Source: Natronosalvus amylolyticus
Lineage (GTDB): Archaea > Halobacteriota > Halobacteria > Halobacteriales > Natrialbaceae
NCBI RefSeq assembly: GCF_024298845.1
Contig: NZ_CP101156.1
Span: forward strand, 3,459,615 to 3,523,614
Direction: 5' to 3'
DNA: 64,000 nucleotides
Shown here: positions 24,387 to 33,117 of the stretch, in pieces
Layout of the letters: each line of letters begins with the position of its first letter
Position numbering within the stretch: position 1 is the first letter of the stretch
Translations under genes and position numbers: made by a program
The notes under the pieces: generated by a model
What the model saw: only the letters and a program-made list of their open reading frames with translations
What the model was told of the DNA's origin: nothing
The model's database searches: none

Positions 24387-26315
24387 TCAGTCGTCAGCCG
24401 GGGCGGGCGAATCGCTCGAGGACACGCCCGTGCCGGGGCCGAGGTCGATCTCGAGTGCCTCGAGTTTTTCGTCGGGGACGATGCCGTCGACCCAGCCACG
24501 GTGGTCGTAGTACTCGGTTTTCATCTCCTCGAGTTCGCAGAACTCGCCCTCGCTGGCTCCCTGGCCAGGGATGCCGTCCTCGCCTTCGAGGAAGCGTGCC
24601 GGCAGCGAGTCGTCTGCACCGTCGAAACCGTTGAGGTTGTTGTAGTAACGCTCCAGCGTGTAGATCCGTTCGCCTGCCTCGAGCAAGTCGTCTTCGGTGA
24701 CGTCGAGGCCGGTCATGCCGTTGTACTGCAGCACGTACTCCTCGATGCCTTCGGCGAAGGCGTTGAACTTGCAGATGTCGAAGGAGTCGCTGATGGCGTG
24801 GAGGTCCTGGAAGGCGGCTGCGAGTTCGCCCTTGCCCTCGTATTCGTAGGGATCGACCTTCTCTGGAATGCCGAGGATTTCGGCAGATGGCGTGTACGCA
24901 CGAAGGTGGCAGGCGCCGCGATTAGAGGTCGCGTAGCCGATACCCATCCCCTTCATACAGCGTGGGTCGTAGGCCGGAATCGTCTGCCCTTTGACCGCCA
25001 GCGAGTTGTCGTGGGCGTCTTTACGGTCGGCGACCCGGCGGGGGCCTTCGGCGAGCAAGTCGGCGAGGTCGCCGTCCCGGCGGCCGATCGCGTCGATCAT
25101 GTCGATCATCGTCTCCGTGTCGCCCCACTCGAGTTCGCCGACTCCCTCGAGTTTGCCGTGTTCGGTCATTTCCATGGCCATCGCCATCATGTTCCCGGTT
25201 TCGATGGTGTCGACGCCCATGTCGTTACACCGATCGATCATCACGGCGACGGCATCGCGGTCGGTGTGGGCGGAGTTCGGTCCGAGCGCGTAGGCTGATT
25301 CGTACTCGTACGACTCCATCCGGACGTTCATCTCCTCGCCTTTGTGCATCCGGGTAACTTCGACTTCCTTCTTACAGGCGACCGGACAGGAGTGGCAGGT
25401 CGGTTCGTCGACGAGGATGTTCTCGCGGACGTTCTCGCCGGAGACGCGTTCGGCGTCGATGTCGACGCCTTCGGTGTTTCGCATACTTTCGGTCGATGTG
25501 TAGCGACCGTTTTTCGTCGGCAGTCCATCCATCTCCTCGCCGATGTTCATCAACACGTTCGTGCCGTACAGCGAGAGGCCACCCTCGTTTGGTGCGGTCA
25601 CGTCGGACTCGGTGATCGCTTTCATCGCCTGCTGGTGACCCTCCTTGAACGTTTCTGGGTCTGCCGGCTGTGGCATCTTGGTCGTCGACTTGACAACGAC
25701 CGCTTTGAGGTTTTTCGAGCCCATTACGCACCCGGTGCCGCCACGACCCGACGCACGGTCATCTTCGTTGACGATACAGGCGTATTTGACCTCGTTTTCG
25801 CCGCCCGGACCAACGGCCATCATCGAGAGGTTCTTCCCGTAGGAACCGTCGACTTCCTCCTCCAGGGTGTCTCTGGTCTCGTGGACGCCTTTCCCCCAGA
25901 GATGGGAGGCATCACGGAGTTCGACTTCGCCGTCTTCGATGTAGGCGTAGACGGGGTCGTCGGCTTTCCCCTCGAACAGGAGGCCGTCGAAGCCCGCCCA
26001 TTTCAGCCGTGCCCCGGACCAGCCACCGTGATGGCTGTCGGTAACCGTGCCGGTCAGCGGTGATTTCGTACAGACGGCGATACGTCCCGACATCGTCACC
26101 TGCGTTCCGGTCAACGGCCCGTTCATAAACGCGAGCAGGTTGTCCGGACTCATCGGATCGACGTCCGGCCCCTGATCGAAGACGTACTTTACGCCGAGTC
26201 CGCGCGCACCGATGTACTTGCGCGCGTCTTCGTCATCGATCGACTCGTATCCTACCGATCCGTCCGAGAGATCGACCCGTGCCACGCGATCCTGAAAACC
26301 GCCAAGTTCTGTCAT
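24387..26315 (-). CDS. tungsten-dependent aldehyde ferredoxin oxidoreductase
   Basis: A 642-residue AOR-family enzyme that oxidises aldehydes to acids and passes electrons to ferredoxin, using a bis-pterin tungsten cofactor and one 4Fe-4S cluster. The N-domain has R-V-D-L-S-D-G-S-V and A-R-G-L-G-V-K-Y; G-R-G-G-T-G-C-V-M-G-S-K-N-L-K-A binds pterin. The cluster ligands are C-H-S-C-P-V-A-C near 310 plus the Cys in F-D-I-C-K-F near 510. The TATA-like sequence in the 26330-26342 region suits the start. The fused MoeA-type gene at 31-33 kb may help make its cofactor. The 26316-26615 gap shows no gene. Confidence 0.92.
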   Translation of the reverse strand: MTELGGFQDRVARVDLSDGSVGYESIDDEDARKYIGARGLGVKYVFDQGPDVDPMSPDNLLAFMNGPLTGTQVTMSGRIAVCTKSPLTGTVTDSHHGGWSGARLKWAGFDGLLFEGKADDPVYAYIEDGEVELRDASHLWGKGVHETRDTLEEEVDGSYGKNLSMMAVGPGGENEVKYACIVNEDDRASGRGGTGCVMGSKNLKAVVVKSTTKMPQPADPETFKEGHQQAMKAITESDVTAPNEGGLSLYGTNVLMNIGEEMDGLPTKNGRYTSTESMRNTEGVDIDAERVSGENVRENILVDEPTCHSCPVACKKEVEVTRMHKGEEMNVRMESYEYESAYALGPNSAHTDRDAVAVMIDRCNDMGVDTIETGNMMAMAMEMTEHGKLEGVGELEWGDTETMIDMIDAIGRRDGDLADLLAEGPRRVADRKDAHDNSLAVKGQTIPAYDPRCMKGMGIGYATSNRGACHLRAYTPSAEILGIPEKVDPYEYEGKGELAAAFQDLHAISDSFDICKFNAFAEGIEEYVLQYNGMTGLDVTEDDLLEAGERIYTLERYYNNLNGFDGADDSLPARFLEGEDGIPGQGASEGEFCELEEMKTEYYDHRGWVDGIVPDEKLEALEIDLGPGTGVSSSDSPAPADD

Positions 26316-26615
26316 AGTAAACCCTGTTCGTTATATTGGTTCTGCAGCCTGTTAGTCGTTCCCACGATGGGGTAACCATCTGTAGTTACTTCGCAACTCC
26401 TCGAATGTGGGCCGACATACGGTGTCACAGAAAGGGGACGTGGAGTGAGGGGAGGGATTCGAGGGGATTTATTCGCGGTGAGAACTCCTCGCGTGTCCGA
26501 TCGTGAAGGTAATCGGAGGTGCATTCACGAGCCGTCAAGATCTGGCCCCGGTGGCACCTCTCGGGAGGCCGCGATCTGTCGCTCGTTGACTGCTCACGGC
26601 GGCCCGTCTCGAGGG

Positions 26616-26798
26616 CTACAAGAGCAGGGCCACGATGGCGAGGATGATGAATATCAACACGAAGATTCGGGCGATTTCCATGCTGATGCCGGCGACGCCT
26701 CGCGCGCCCACTGCGGCCGCGATAATCGCCAGCACGAAGAAGATGATCGCCCAGTACAGGAAGCCACCGCCACCGATCTGAAGCGGAATCTCGAGCAT
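26616..26798 (-). CDS. DUF1328 family small membrane protein
   Basis: A 60-residue protein with two hydrophobic helices ([16 protein letters not shown] and [12 protein letters not shown]), linked by G-A-R-G-V-A-G-I-S. This matches the small DUF1328 membrane family, whose function is unknown. Start M-L-E-I-P chosen; five more residues are possible from 26813. Confidence 0.8.
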   Translation of the reverse strand: MLEIPLQIGGGGFLYWAIIFFVLAIIAAAVGARGVAGISMEIARIFVLIFIILAIVALLL

Positions 26799-26914
26799 GG
26801 CCCGGCGTACCACGATCGGTTATTTAAACGCGGGTGACCGTCGTATCCGATTTTCGAGGCTAAGGTGGGACTACGATCCGGTAACCAGTGGTTCATTCGG
26901 TATTGGGTTCGGGT

Positions 26915-28798
26915 TCACCTCGAGTCGGGTTCGTCGTCGAAAAACGCCTGACACAGTTTCGCCTCCGCACTTCGTAAATGCTCGTGGAACGTTGGTCGTG
27001 AGACGCCCATCGACTGGGCGAGTTCCTCGCCAGTCGTCGGCCGGGGCCACTCGAAATAGCCGCCCAGATACGCTCGCTGTAACGAGGCGAACTGTCGCTC
27101 CGTCAGCTTTCCTTCGAGACTTGCTGCGAACTCTTCTTGGGTATCACCGCCGCGTTCGTGCTGTCGGAACGAGACGACGTCGGTACCGTCGTATTTCGAT
27201 TGTACCGCTTCGACGACGCCACGAACGTTCGTCGAGTGTGGAATCTCGAGTGTCACACGCGCTCGACCGGAATCGGCTTCGATTGATTGGACGAGGATAC
27301 CCCGTTCGGAGAGCCAGCGGACGAAGTCGTCATCGCTGTGGACTTCGATGAGGCAGCTGTCCTCCCGTTCGACGAGCACCTCGAGGTCGGCGTCTTCGAG
27401 GGTGGAAGCGGCGCTCTGTAGGTCCTCAGTAGCGATGCCCGTGGCGGTGAACAGGGAAGCCGTGTCGTCACCGGTTCGGTGGACGGACCGTCGATACTCG
27501 AGCTGGCAGTCGGTTTCGGTCGTCAGCGCGACTGGAACGAGTGCGGGGTCGGTGAGATCGAGCTCGACGGCCACGACGGCGTCGGTGGCGAGCATTCGAC
27601 TGGTTTCGCGAGCGTTGATTCCGCTGGCGACCGCTCGAGCCAGTGCCGAGAGTATCACCTCCTCACGGTCAGTGACCTCATGGTTCTGGTCGGAACAGAC
27701 GGTAAGGGTGCCGTACTCGACGCCGTTGTACTCCAGTGGGAAGGCAGCCTGGGTCATCCCGCCGTGGGTCTCGACGACGACAGACTCCGTCTCGAGGCTC
27801 ACGGCCGACGGGTGGTCCGCATCGACCGGTACATCCTCGGGGTCGACACCCGCGGTTGCACGAACTTCGAGCACGTCCGTTGCGGGATTTCGTTCACCGA
27901 CCCAGGCCCCTTCGTACGGTGATTCCGCCGCGATCCGTTCACAGACCGACTGCTCGAGCGCGCTCCGAGAGATCGAACCGGCGACGGCGGTCGTCACGTC
28001 CTGAATCAGGCCTTCGACACGTTCGAGAATATACTCGAGTTCGTCCGTGCGCTCTTGCAGGGCGAACTGGGCTTCCTTTCGCTGCGTAATATCGTTCTGG
28101 AACCCAACGTAGTGGGTAATTTCGCCAGCGCTGTTTCGAACCGGAGCGACGGTGACCTCGTTCCAGAACTCCGCCCCATCCTTCCGGTAGTTTTTGATCT
28201 CGACGGTCGTCGGTCGTTCCTCGTCGATTGCGGCCCGCATCTCGTCGGTGGCGGCGGCATCGGACTCGGGCCCCTGCAGAAGCCGACAGTTTCGGCCGAC
28301 GACTTCGTCACCGGGATAGCCGGTTAACTCCTCGTATGCGCTGTTGACGTAGACCAGCGGGTTATCCTCCATATGTGGGTCGGACAGCGAGAAACCGACC
28401 GGTGCTTCGTTGATGGCTCGCGTTTTGACCGCCCGATCGACATCTTCGAATTCGGTTTCATCGTCGTGAGAATGTAGCGTAACCGTCGCGCCGTCGTGTC
28501 CCCGGTGGACGCGAGCGTCGAAAGCCTCCACGTCGATATCGACGTTACGAACCGTTCCGATCGTCGTTTCGGCGATTTCGGTTTCCAGGTTCGACCATAT
28601 CGGCTCCAGCGCGTTCGATGCTTCGGTCCCGATTACGTCAGTGGGCAACTCGAGGGCGTTTTTTGCCCGTTCATTGGCGTAGATTATCGTCCCGTCTTCG
28701 ACGGTAAAGACCGGGTCGGCGACGTATTCGAGCGCGGCGGTGACCCCTCTCTGGGGGACCGACTCACCCTTTCCATGCGTCGCGTCGACATCATCCAT
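26915..28798 (-). CDS. Bat-like regulator with PAS, LOV-type PAS, GAF and HTH-10 domains
   Basis: A 627-residue cytoplasmic sensor-regulator. A PAS domain (about 25-115) precedes a second PAS (about 125-240) with full LOV signatures: G-R-N-C-R-L-L-Q-G with Cys171, N-Y-R-K-D-G, F-W-N and G-F-Q-N-D. These are the residues that bind flavin and form the blue-light adduct. A short coiled linker leads to a GAF domain (about 260-400), a bacterio-opsin-activator-type region (about 410-560) and an HTH-10 DNA-binding domain (T-E-R-Q-F-A-S-L-Q-R-A-Y near 570). Bat proteins control bacterioruberin and opsin genes in response to light and oxygen. No opsin gene is in this window. A TATA-like AATTTAATACC just upstream suits a leaderless start. 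Confidence 0.88.
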   Translation of the reverse strand: MDDVDATHGKGESVPQRGVTAALEYVADPVFTVEDGTIIYANERAKNALELPTDVIGTEASNALEPIWSNLETEIAETTIGTVRNVDIDVEAFDARVHRGHDGATVTLHSHDDETEFEDVDRAVKTRAINEAPVGFSLSDPHMEDNPLVYVNSAYEELTGYPGDEVVGRNCRLLQGPESDAAATDEMRAAIDEERPTTVEIKNYRKDGAEFWNEVTVAPVRNSAGEITHYVGFQNDITQRKEAQFALQERTDELEYILERVEGLIQDVTTAVAGSISRSALEQSVCERIAAESPYEGAWVGERNPATDVLEVRATAGVDPEDVPVDADHPSAVSLETESVVVETHGGMTQAAFPLEYNGVEYGTLTVCSDQNHEVTDREEVILSALARAVASGINARETSRMLATDAVVAVELDLTDPALVPVALTTETDCQLEYRRSVHRTGDDTASLFTATGIATEDLQSAASTLEDADLEVLVEREDSCLIEVHSDDDFVRWLSERGILVQSIEADSGRARVTLEIPHSTNVRGVVEAVQSKYDGTDVVSFRQHERGGDTQEEFAASLEGKLTERQFASLQRAYLGGYFEWPRPTTGEELAQSMGVSRPTFHEHLRSAEAKLCQAFFDDEPDSR

Positions 28799-28938
28799 AC
28801 CCTACTTAGATAGGGCTCGGTATTAAATTTGTTCGGTCGTTTCCACCCACACTCCCGTTCCTGTAGTAGGGTCTTGGCAGGACCCTCAAGTAGCCGGGAC
28901 CGGTAGATTTTGAACCGACCGCTACCGGTACGACGATA

Positions 28939-29014
28939 GTGGCTTTCCGAACCTGTACCCGTGGGTGAAAGCAAGCGCTCGATTCGGTTTCACGCATGTC
29001 GACGCTTGACGGAG
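28939..29014. repeat. dispersed palindromic repeat family B, copy 3 (degenerate)
   Basis: It begins GTGGCTTTCCGAACCTG and has the inner GTGAAA / GGTTTCAC arms, but the right outer arm has decayed (GTCGACGCTTGACGGAG). The remainder of 28799-29066 has only the two flanking promoters and a CTACCGGT hairpin around 28900-28930. Confidence 0.65.
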
Positions 29015-29066
29015 TGCGAGTGAAGATACGGATGGATTTATAGACTCTCGAGTCATGTGTTAACAC

Positions 29067-29258
29067 ATGGCTCTCTCAAAGTATCCACTCGAGCGCTATC
29101 GGGACAGACTCGAGCGAACGCATCAACGGTGCGGTGCGTGCGGGGCCAAAGACCGAGCTGGCAACTGGACGGCCGAGACGTCGGGACGTCGTGTTCGCTA
29201 CCGGTTCGTGTGTCCCTCGTGTGAGGCAGTCGACACGCGGGAACTACTCATTGGGTGA
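29067..29258 (+). CDS. small zinc-ribbon protein
   Basis: A 63-residue protein with C-G-A-C-G (residues 22-26) and C-P-S-C-E (50-54), a four-Cys zinc ribbon around a basic centre (S-G-R-R-V-R-Y-R-F). Such mini zinc proteins are abundant in haloarchaea and often act in regulation. TTTATAG at 29036-29042 lies 27 bases upstream, a textbook leaderless promoter, which raises confidence that the gene is real. Confidence 0.75.
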   Translation: MALSKYPLERYRDRLERTHQRCGACGAKDRAGNWTAETSGRRVRYRFVCPSCEAVDTRELLIG

Positions 29259-29302
29259 TGGGTCTACTCTCGAGGCCGAGTCCGTGCTTGAACAGGAGAT
29301 AG

Positions 29303-29386
29303 TATAGTAGCCAGTGAACGTCATTGCCCACCCTCTCGCAAGCGTGCGTCGCGGTCGGTGTGTACATCGGTTCACTGGCTACTATA
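29303..29386. repeat. dispersed palindromic repeat family A, copy 3
   Basis: TATAGTAGCCAGTGAACG and TCGGTTCACTGGCTACTATA form outer arms of about 16 bases that are complementary almost throughout, the best-preserved copy of this family. It is directly followed by repeat C copy 1 and repeat B copy 4. Confidence 0.9.
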
Positions 29387-29447
29387 GTTCTTCACGCCTG
29401 AACGTGTGGACCGAACCGATGGGGTCGGCTCACATGTCGACGCGTAG
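29387..29447. repeat. palindromic repeat family C, copy 1 (right arm decayed)
   Basis: The left arm TTCTTCACGCCTGAACGTG with GGACCGAA resembles the arm of copy 2 at 48662-48745, and the partly matching right arm ends near CGTAG. It sits between family A copy 3 and family B copy 4 in a tight cluster. Confidence 0.55.
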
Positions 29448-29457
29448 CGGAGGAGCA

Positions 29458-29538
29458 GTGGCTCCCTAAACCTGAACGGATGCGTGAAAGCGATTTCTGG
29501 GCTCGGTTTCACGTATGGGTCGGCGCGTGAGAGGGTAC
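29458..29538. repeat. dispersed palindromic repeat family B, copy 4
   Basis: GTGGCTCCCTAAACCTG with an inner GTGAAA...TTTCAC pair and right end GAGGGTAC. It lies just before the TATA box (CATTTATTC, about 29568) of the HAD gene. Confidence 0.75.
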
Positions 29539-29595
29539 CAGCCCATGCACTCGGTCGATACACATTTATTCTTGACTGCCTTACTGATCGCTCCG

Positions 29596-30234
29596 ATGGT
29601 CTCCGAGTACGATTTCTGGCTGCTCGACCTCGACGGGACGCTCGTCGACGTCGAGTGGTCGTACACACGGTCGGTCTTCGATCGGGTCGGCGACCGCCTC
29701 GATCACTCGTTTAGTGACCGCGAGGCGGATATCCTCTGGAGTGGACTCTCCGGTTCGCGAAATGCTCAGTTACGCGAGTGGGGTATCGAACCCGACACCT
29801 TCTGGAACGCCTTCCACGCCGAAGAAGATCCTGCCGTTCGGGCCCAGCACACCTACCTCCACGACGATGCCGCGTTCGTCGGTGACCTCGAGACGCCGGT
29901 CGGATTGGTCACCCATTGTCAGCAGTTCCTCGCCGGTCCGGTACTGGACGAACTCGATATCCGCGACTGGTTCGACACGACTCTCTGTTGCACCGAGGAA
30001 ACCGGCTGGAAGCCCGATCCGACGCCCGTCGAACGGGCAATGGCAGACCTCGGATTGCTCGAGTCCGACGCTCGAGGTGTCCTCGCTGGCGACGGGGCAA
30101 ACGACGTCGGGGCTGCCTGGAACGCGGGGCTTGATGCAATTCACGTCGAACGCGTCGGCCACGAACGTCGAGGGCAGTGCGTACTCGGTGATTACCGTGT
30201 ACAATCGTTCGACGAACTCGAGATCGGCACCTGA
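29596..30234 (+). CDS. HAD-superfamily hydrolase
   Basis: A 212-residue phosphatase-type HAD protein. Motif I is L-L-D-L-D-G-T-L near residue 8, motif II is in G-L-V-T-H-C, the Lys of motif III is in T-G-W-K-P-D-P, and motif IV is L-A-G-D-G-A-N-D. The helical cap (about 20-85) marks subfamily I, as in phosphoglycolate phosphatase. The start at 29596 (M-V-S-E-Y) follows a TATA-like box by 27 bases; ATGs upstream lie in repeat sequence. The substrate is unknown. Confidence 0.88.
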   Translation: MVSEYDFWLLDLDGTLVDVEWSYTRSVFDRVGDRLDHSFSDREADILWSGLSGSRNAQLREWGIEPDTFWNAFHAEEDPAVRAQHTYLHDDAAFVGDLETPVGLVTHCQQFLAGPVLDELDIRDWFDTTLCCTEETGWKPDPTPVERAMADLGLLESDARGVLAGDGANDVGAAWNAGLDAIHVERVGHERRGQCVLGDYRVQSFDELEIGT

Positions 30235-30882
30235 TCAGCTGTTCGTTCGCTCGTTCGCCGGCTGCACCTCCGCATCGACGAGCGTGCCATACGCTCGGCG
30301 GAGGCGTTCGGAGAGCGCCTGATGGGAGATCCCGAGTTCGGCGGCGAGTTCTTCCATCGAAATCTGTCGCGGTATCTGGAAGTACCCGCGCTCGAACGCA
30401 GCCGTCAGCGCCTCGTGCTGTTCGGGTGTCAACCTCGAGTTCCCCGCCCTCATCCGGGAAATGTCGGTCACGCGGCTCAGGTCAACCGTAATCTCGTTGT
30501 TCTCGAGACGTTCGTGGGTCTCGACCAGAGCCTCCCGGCTCCGAAACCGCATCTTGTACTGCCACCAGCCGTCACAGCCGTGTCCCTCGAGCAATGAGCC
30601 ACCCGATGACAGCAGTTTGTCGTAAAACGACTGTGCGGCACTCGAATCGATATCGTACAGCAGTCGCTCTTCGGAGCGGGCGACCAGTTCGAACGCTTCG
30701 ACGCTCGAATCGCTGGCGAACGCGTCTTCGATGGCTTCGCGTTCGACACCTGAAACCCACAGGGAGGGGAGGGTCTTCGATACCGATGCCTCGAGTTCGA
30801 AGCGCACGGTCGGTAGCGCTTCGAAGGTCGCCGACAGGACGGTCTCGGCCGCTGGGACGCGGAACTCGGCAATCGTCGACAT
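30235..30882 (-). CDS. HTH-10 (bacterio-opsin activator type) transcriptional regulator
   Basis: A 215-residue regulator. An N-terminal ligand or partner domain (about 1-150) with the pattern typical of the haloarchaeal BAT family is followed by an HTH-10 domain (L-T-P-E-Q-H-E-A-L-T-A-A-F-E near 160; S-M-E-E-L-A-A-E-L-G-I-S). The start M-S-T-I-A at 30882 matches family members; the frame is open to 31053, but that overlaps the moeA 3' end. It lacks the PAS and GAF sensors of the regulator encoded at 26915-28798. The target is unknown. Confidence 0.85.
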   Translation of the reverse strand: MSTIAEFRVPAAETVLSATFEALPTVRFELEASVSKTLPSLWVSGVEREAIEDAFASDSSVEAFELVARSEERLLYDIDSSAAQSFYDKLLSSGGSLLEGHGCDGWWQYKMRFRSREALVETHERLENNEITVDLSRVTDISRMRAGNSRLTPEQHEALTAAFERGYFQIPRQISMEELAAELGISHQALSERLRRAYGTLVDAEVQPANERTNS

Positions 30883-31049
30883 CGTGGGTTGTACACCGTT
30901 GATGCGTAAAACTGTGACTTCGAGAAACGAGCCTTTCAAGATAGACAGAATGTTTGAATCTTCTATTGGTTCCTTGCTGAACGTCAAAACAAACGCTTCC
31001 CAGGCGGCGACCCCTGGTTGGAAAGCTACTCGGGTGTACCCAGGGCCGC

Positions 31050-32900
31050 TCACTCGAGAACGTCCGTGAGCACACCCTCGAGTGATCGGACCCCGGGTTT
31101 GCCGGTTCGATCCGGGTTAGCGAGAACGCGAACGGGCTGTTCGCCGAGTGGGACGAATCCGAGGCTGAGTTGGCTTGCGGTTTCGGCAAGCCCGAGACCG
31201 ACGTCGGCGTCGCCGACGGCGACTCGTCGGGCCGGGCTTTCGTGAGCACGGAGGCCGATATCGAAGCCGTCGACGGCACTGACGATATCGTGACGCTCGA
31301 CGTCACGGGCGGCCGCCAGATCCGCAACCTCGAGACCGAGGCTCGAGCGGAGGCCCGAATCGGTCGTCCGATTGACGAACCTCAGTGGCTGATCGACGAG
31401 ATCAGCGAGCCCCGCAACCTCCTCTGGATTGCCAGCGGGGACGACCAGTCCCCATTCGCGCGTCCACTCGCCGAGTAATTCGTGGTCGACCTCGCGCTCG
31501 AGCGGACCCGCTACCACTGCGACGTCGGGGACTCCTTTGCGGAGTCGCCGAAGACTCGGCCGTGAGCCGATGGGGAGGTATCGCGGCCGATCGAGTCGGT
31601 CGAGGGCGCGATTCATCGTGGGATCGTTCTCACCCACGGCGAACAGTGTCGGTGGTCGTGTTTCGGGCGAAAAGAGGGTGACTTCGACTTGCTTTCCGGC
31701 CTCGAGGTAGTCGGTTTGGGCGTCGATCTCGACCAGGCCGTCGGCGTCCGATAAGCTTGTCGTTGCACCGCTTCCCTTGTCCACGGGATAGACGAGGAGG
31801 TTTTCGTCACCGTCGGTCGTTAGCCCAACCGGGACGAGTCGGTGTCGGCCCTGTGGTGAGCGCTCCTGGATAGCCAACTCGCCGGTGATCGTCGCCGAGG
31901 CTGGTTCCGGGAGGCCTGCAGCCTCGCGAAGCACGGGTGCGACGAACGTCCGGAACACCATCATCGCCGAGACGGGATAGCCGGGAAGGCCCACGTACGC
32001 AGATCCCTCGAGGCGGCCGATTAGCATGGGTTTGCCGGGTTTGATCGAAACACCGTGAACCAGTAACTCACCCTGCTCTTCGATAACGCGATAGATGACA
32101 TCGACGGCGCTCGCACTCGTCGAGCCAGACGAGAGGACCAGATCACAGTCGGCGGCGGCATCTCTGAGGACACGCTCCATCTCGGCTTGATCGTCGCCGG
32201 CGTGCGGAAACAGTACGGCTTCGCCGCCGGCCTCCTCGACGGCGGCGGCGATAGTGTAACTGTTGACGTCGTAAATCTCGCCGCGGTCACTGTCGAGGTC
32301 CCCACCGGGTCTGACCAGTTCGTCACCGGTCGAAATGATCCCAACGCGTGGTTTTGCCCGAACGGGGACCTCCTCGAGACCCAGCGCCGACAGCAAACCG
32401 ATTTCTCGTGGCGTGATCTGCGTTCCCGGCCCCAGTGCCCGCTCGCCAGCAGCAACATCCGCACCGGCGAACATGACGTTGTCACCGGGCGCGACACCCG
32501 TCCGTACCAGCACGTCCCCGGCCTCGAGATCGGTTCGCTCGACGGGAACCATCGCGTCCGCGCCGGCGGGCATGACGGCCCCGGTCGAAATCTCGACCGC
32601 CTCGCCATCGCCCACTTCGACCGCCGGTGTTTCCCCGGCGTGAACCGCACCGACAACCTCGAGGCGGGCCGGATCGGCTTCGTCAGCCCCGAACGTATCG
32701 GCGGCCCGTAGCGCGTAGCCGTCCATGCTCGAGCGGTCGAATCCGGGGACGTCGAGTTCGGCGTCTAGCCGCGTCACCAGCACGCGTCCGTGGGCCTCTG
32801 CAAGCGGGACGCGGTCGATACCGCCCTCGAGGGAGAGCGACTCGATCGCCTCCGTTGCGGCCTCGGGTGAGACGAGATCGCGAAACTCCTTGCGTTCCAT
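31050..32900 (-). CDS. MoeA-type molybdopterin enzyme fused to a periplasmic-binding-like domain
   Basis: A 616-residue fusion. Residues 1-400 are MoeA, which inserts molybdate or tungstate into molybdopterin: D-R-S-S-M-D-G-Y-A, the MoCF-domain G-I-I-S-T-G-D-E-L and S-S-G-S-T-S, and the C-terminal Q-G-R-H-R-L-V-P-V-G. Residues about 410-616 are a PBP-like domain (G-E-N-D-P-T-M-N-R-A; V-A-V-G-D-A-D-V-G-L-G), as found in ModA/LysR sensors, which may bind the oxyanion. This fused form occurs in archaea. It could serve the tungsten aldehyde oxidoreductase at 24.4-26.3 kb. Confidence 0.9.
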   Translation of the reverse strand: MERKEFRDLVSPEAATEAIESLSLEGGIDRVPLAEAHGRVLVTRLDAELDVPGFDRSSMDGYALRAADTFGADEADPARLEVVGAVHAGETPAVEVGDGEAVEISTGAVMPAGADAMVPVERTDLEAGDVLVRTGVAPGDNVMFAGADVAAGERALGPGTQITPREIGLLSALGLEEVPVRAKPRVGIISTGDELVRPGGDLDSDRGEIYDVNSYTIAAAVEEAGGEAVLFPHAGDDQAEMERVLRDAAADCDLVLSSGSTSASAVDVIYRVIEEQGELLVHGVSIKPGKPMLIGRLEGSAYVGLPGYPVSAMMVFRTFVAPVLREAAGLPEPASATITGELAIQERSPQGRHRLVPVGLTTDGDENLLVYPVDKGSGATTSLSDADGLVEIDAQTDYLEAGKQVEVTLFSPETRPPTLFAVGENDPTMNRALDRLDRPRYLPIGSRPSLRRLRKGVPDVAVVAGPLEREVDHELLGEWTREWGLVVPAGNPEEVAGLADLVDQPLRFVNRTTDSGLRSSLGLEVADLAAARDVERHDIVSAVDGFDIGLRAHESPARRVAVGDADVGLGLAETASQLSLGFVPLGEQPVRVLANPDRTGKPGVRSLEGVLTDVLE

Positions 32901-33117
32901 GGCTCATCGTTTGGAACGCGAACCTATAGTTGCCACTCATGCGGATCGTTGTCGGTGCGTATCGATGGTCGGTCTGCGGGAACTCTCGGGGCTTGACCCA
33001 GACAGTTCACAAAAATACGTGACCAGTGGCGCTGACCACTGCTCGTGAGTGCAAATACATATCCGATTGAATAGGGTCGGCTTCACGCACCCCGAGCGAG
33101 ATGAAAGCCCAAGACTG

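Noticed and set aside
24336..25298. 320-codon forward open frame opposite the aldehyde oxidoreductase
   Set aside because: Long antisense frames are usual in high-GC haloarchaeal genes; the minus-strand AOR has intact cofactor motifs.
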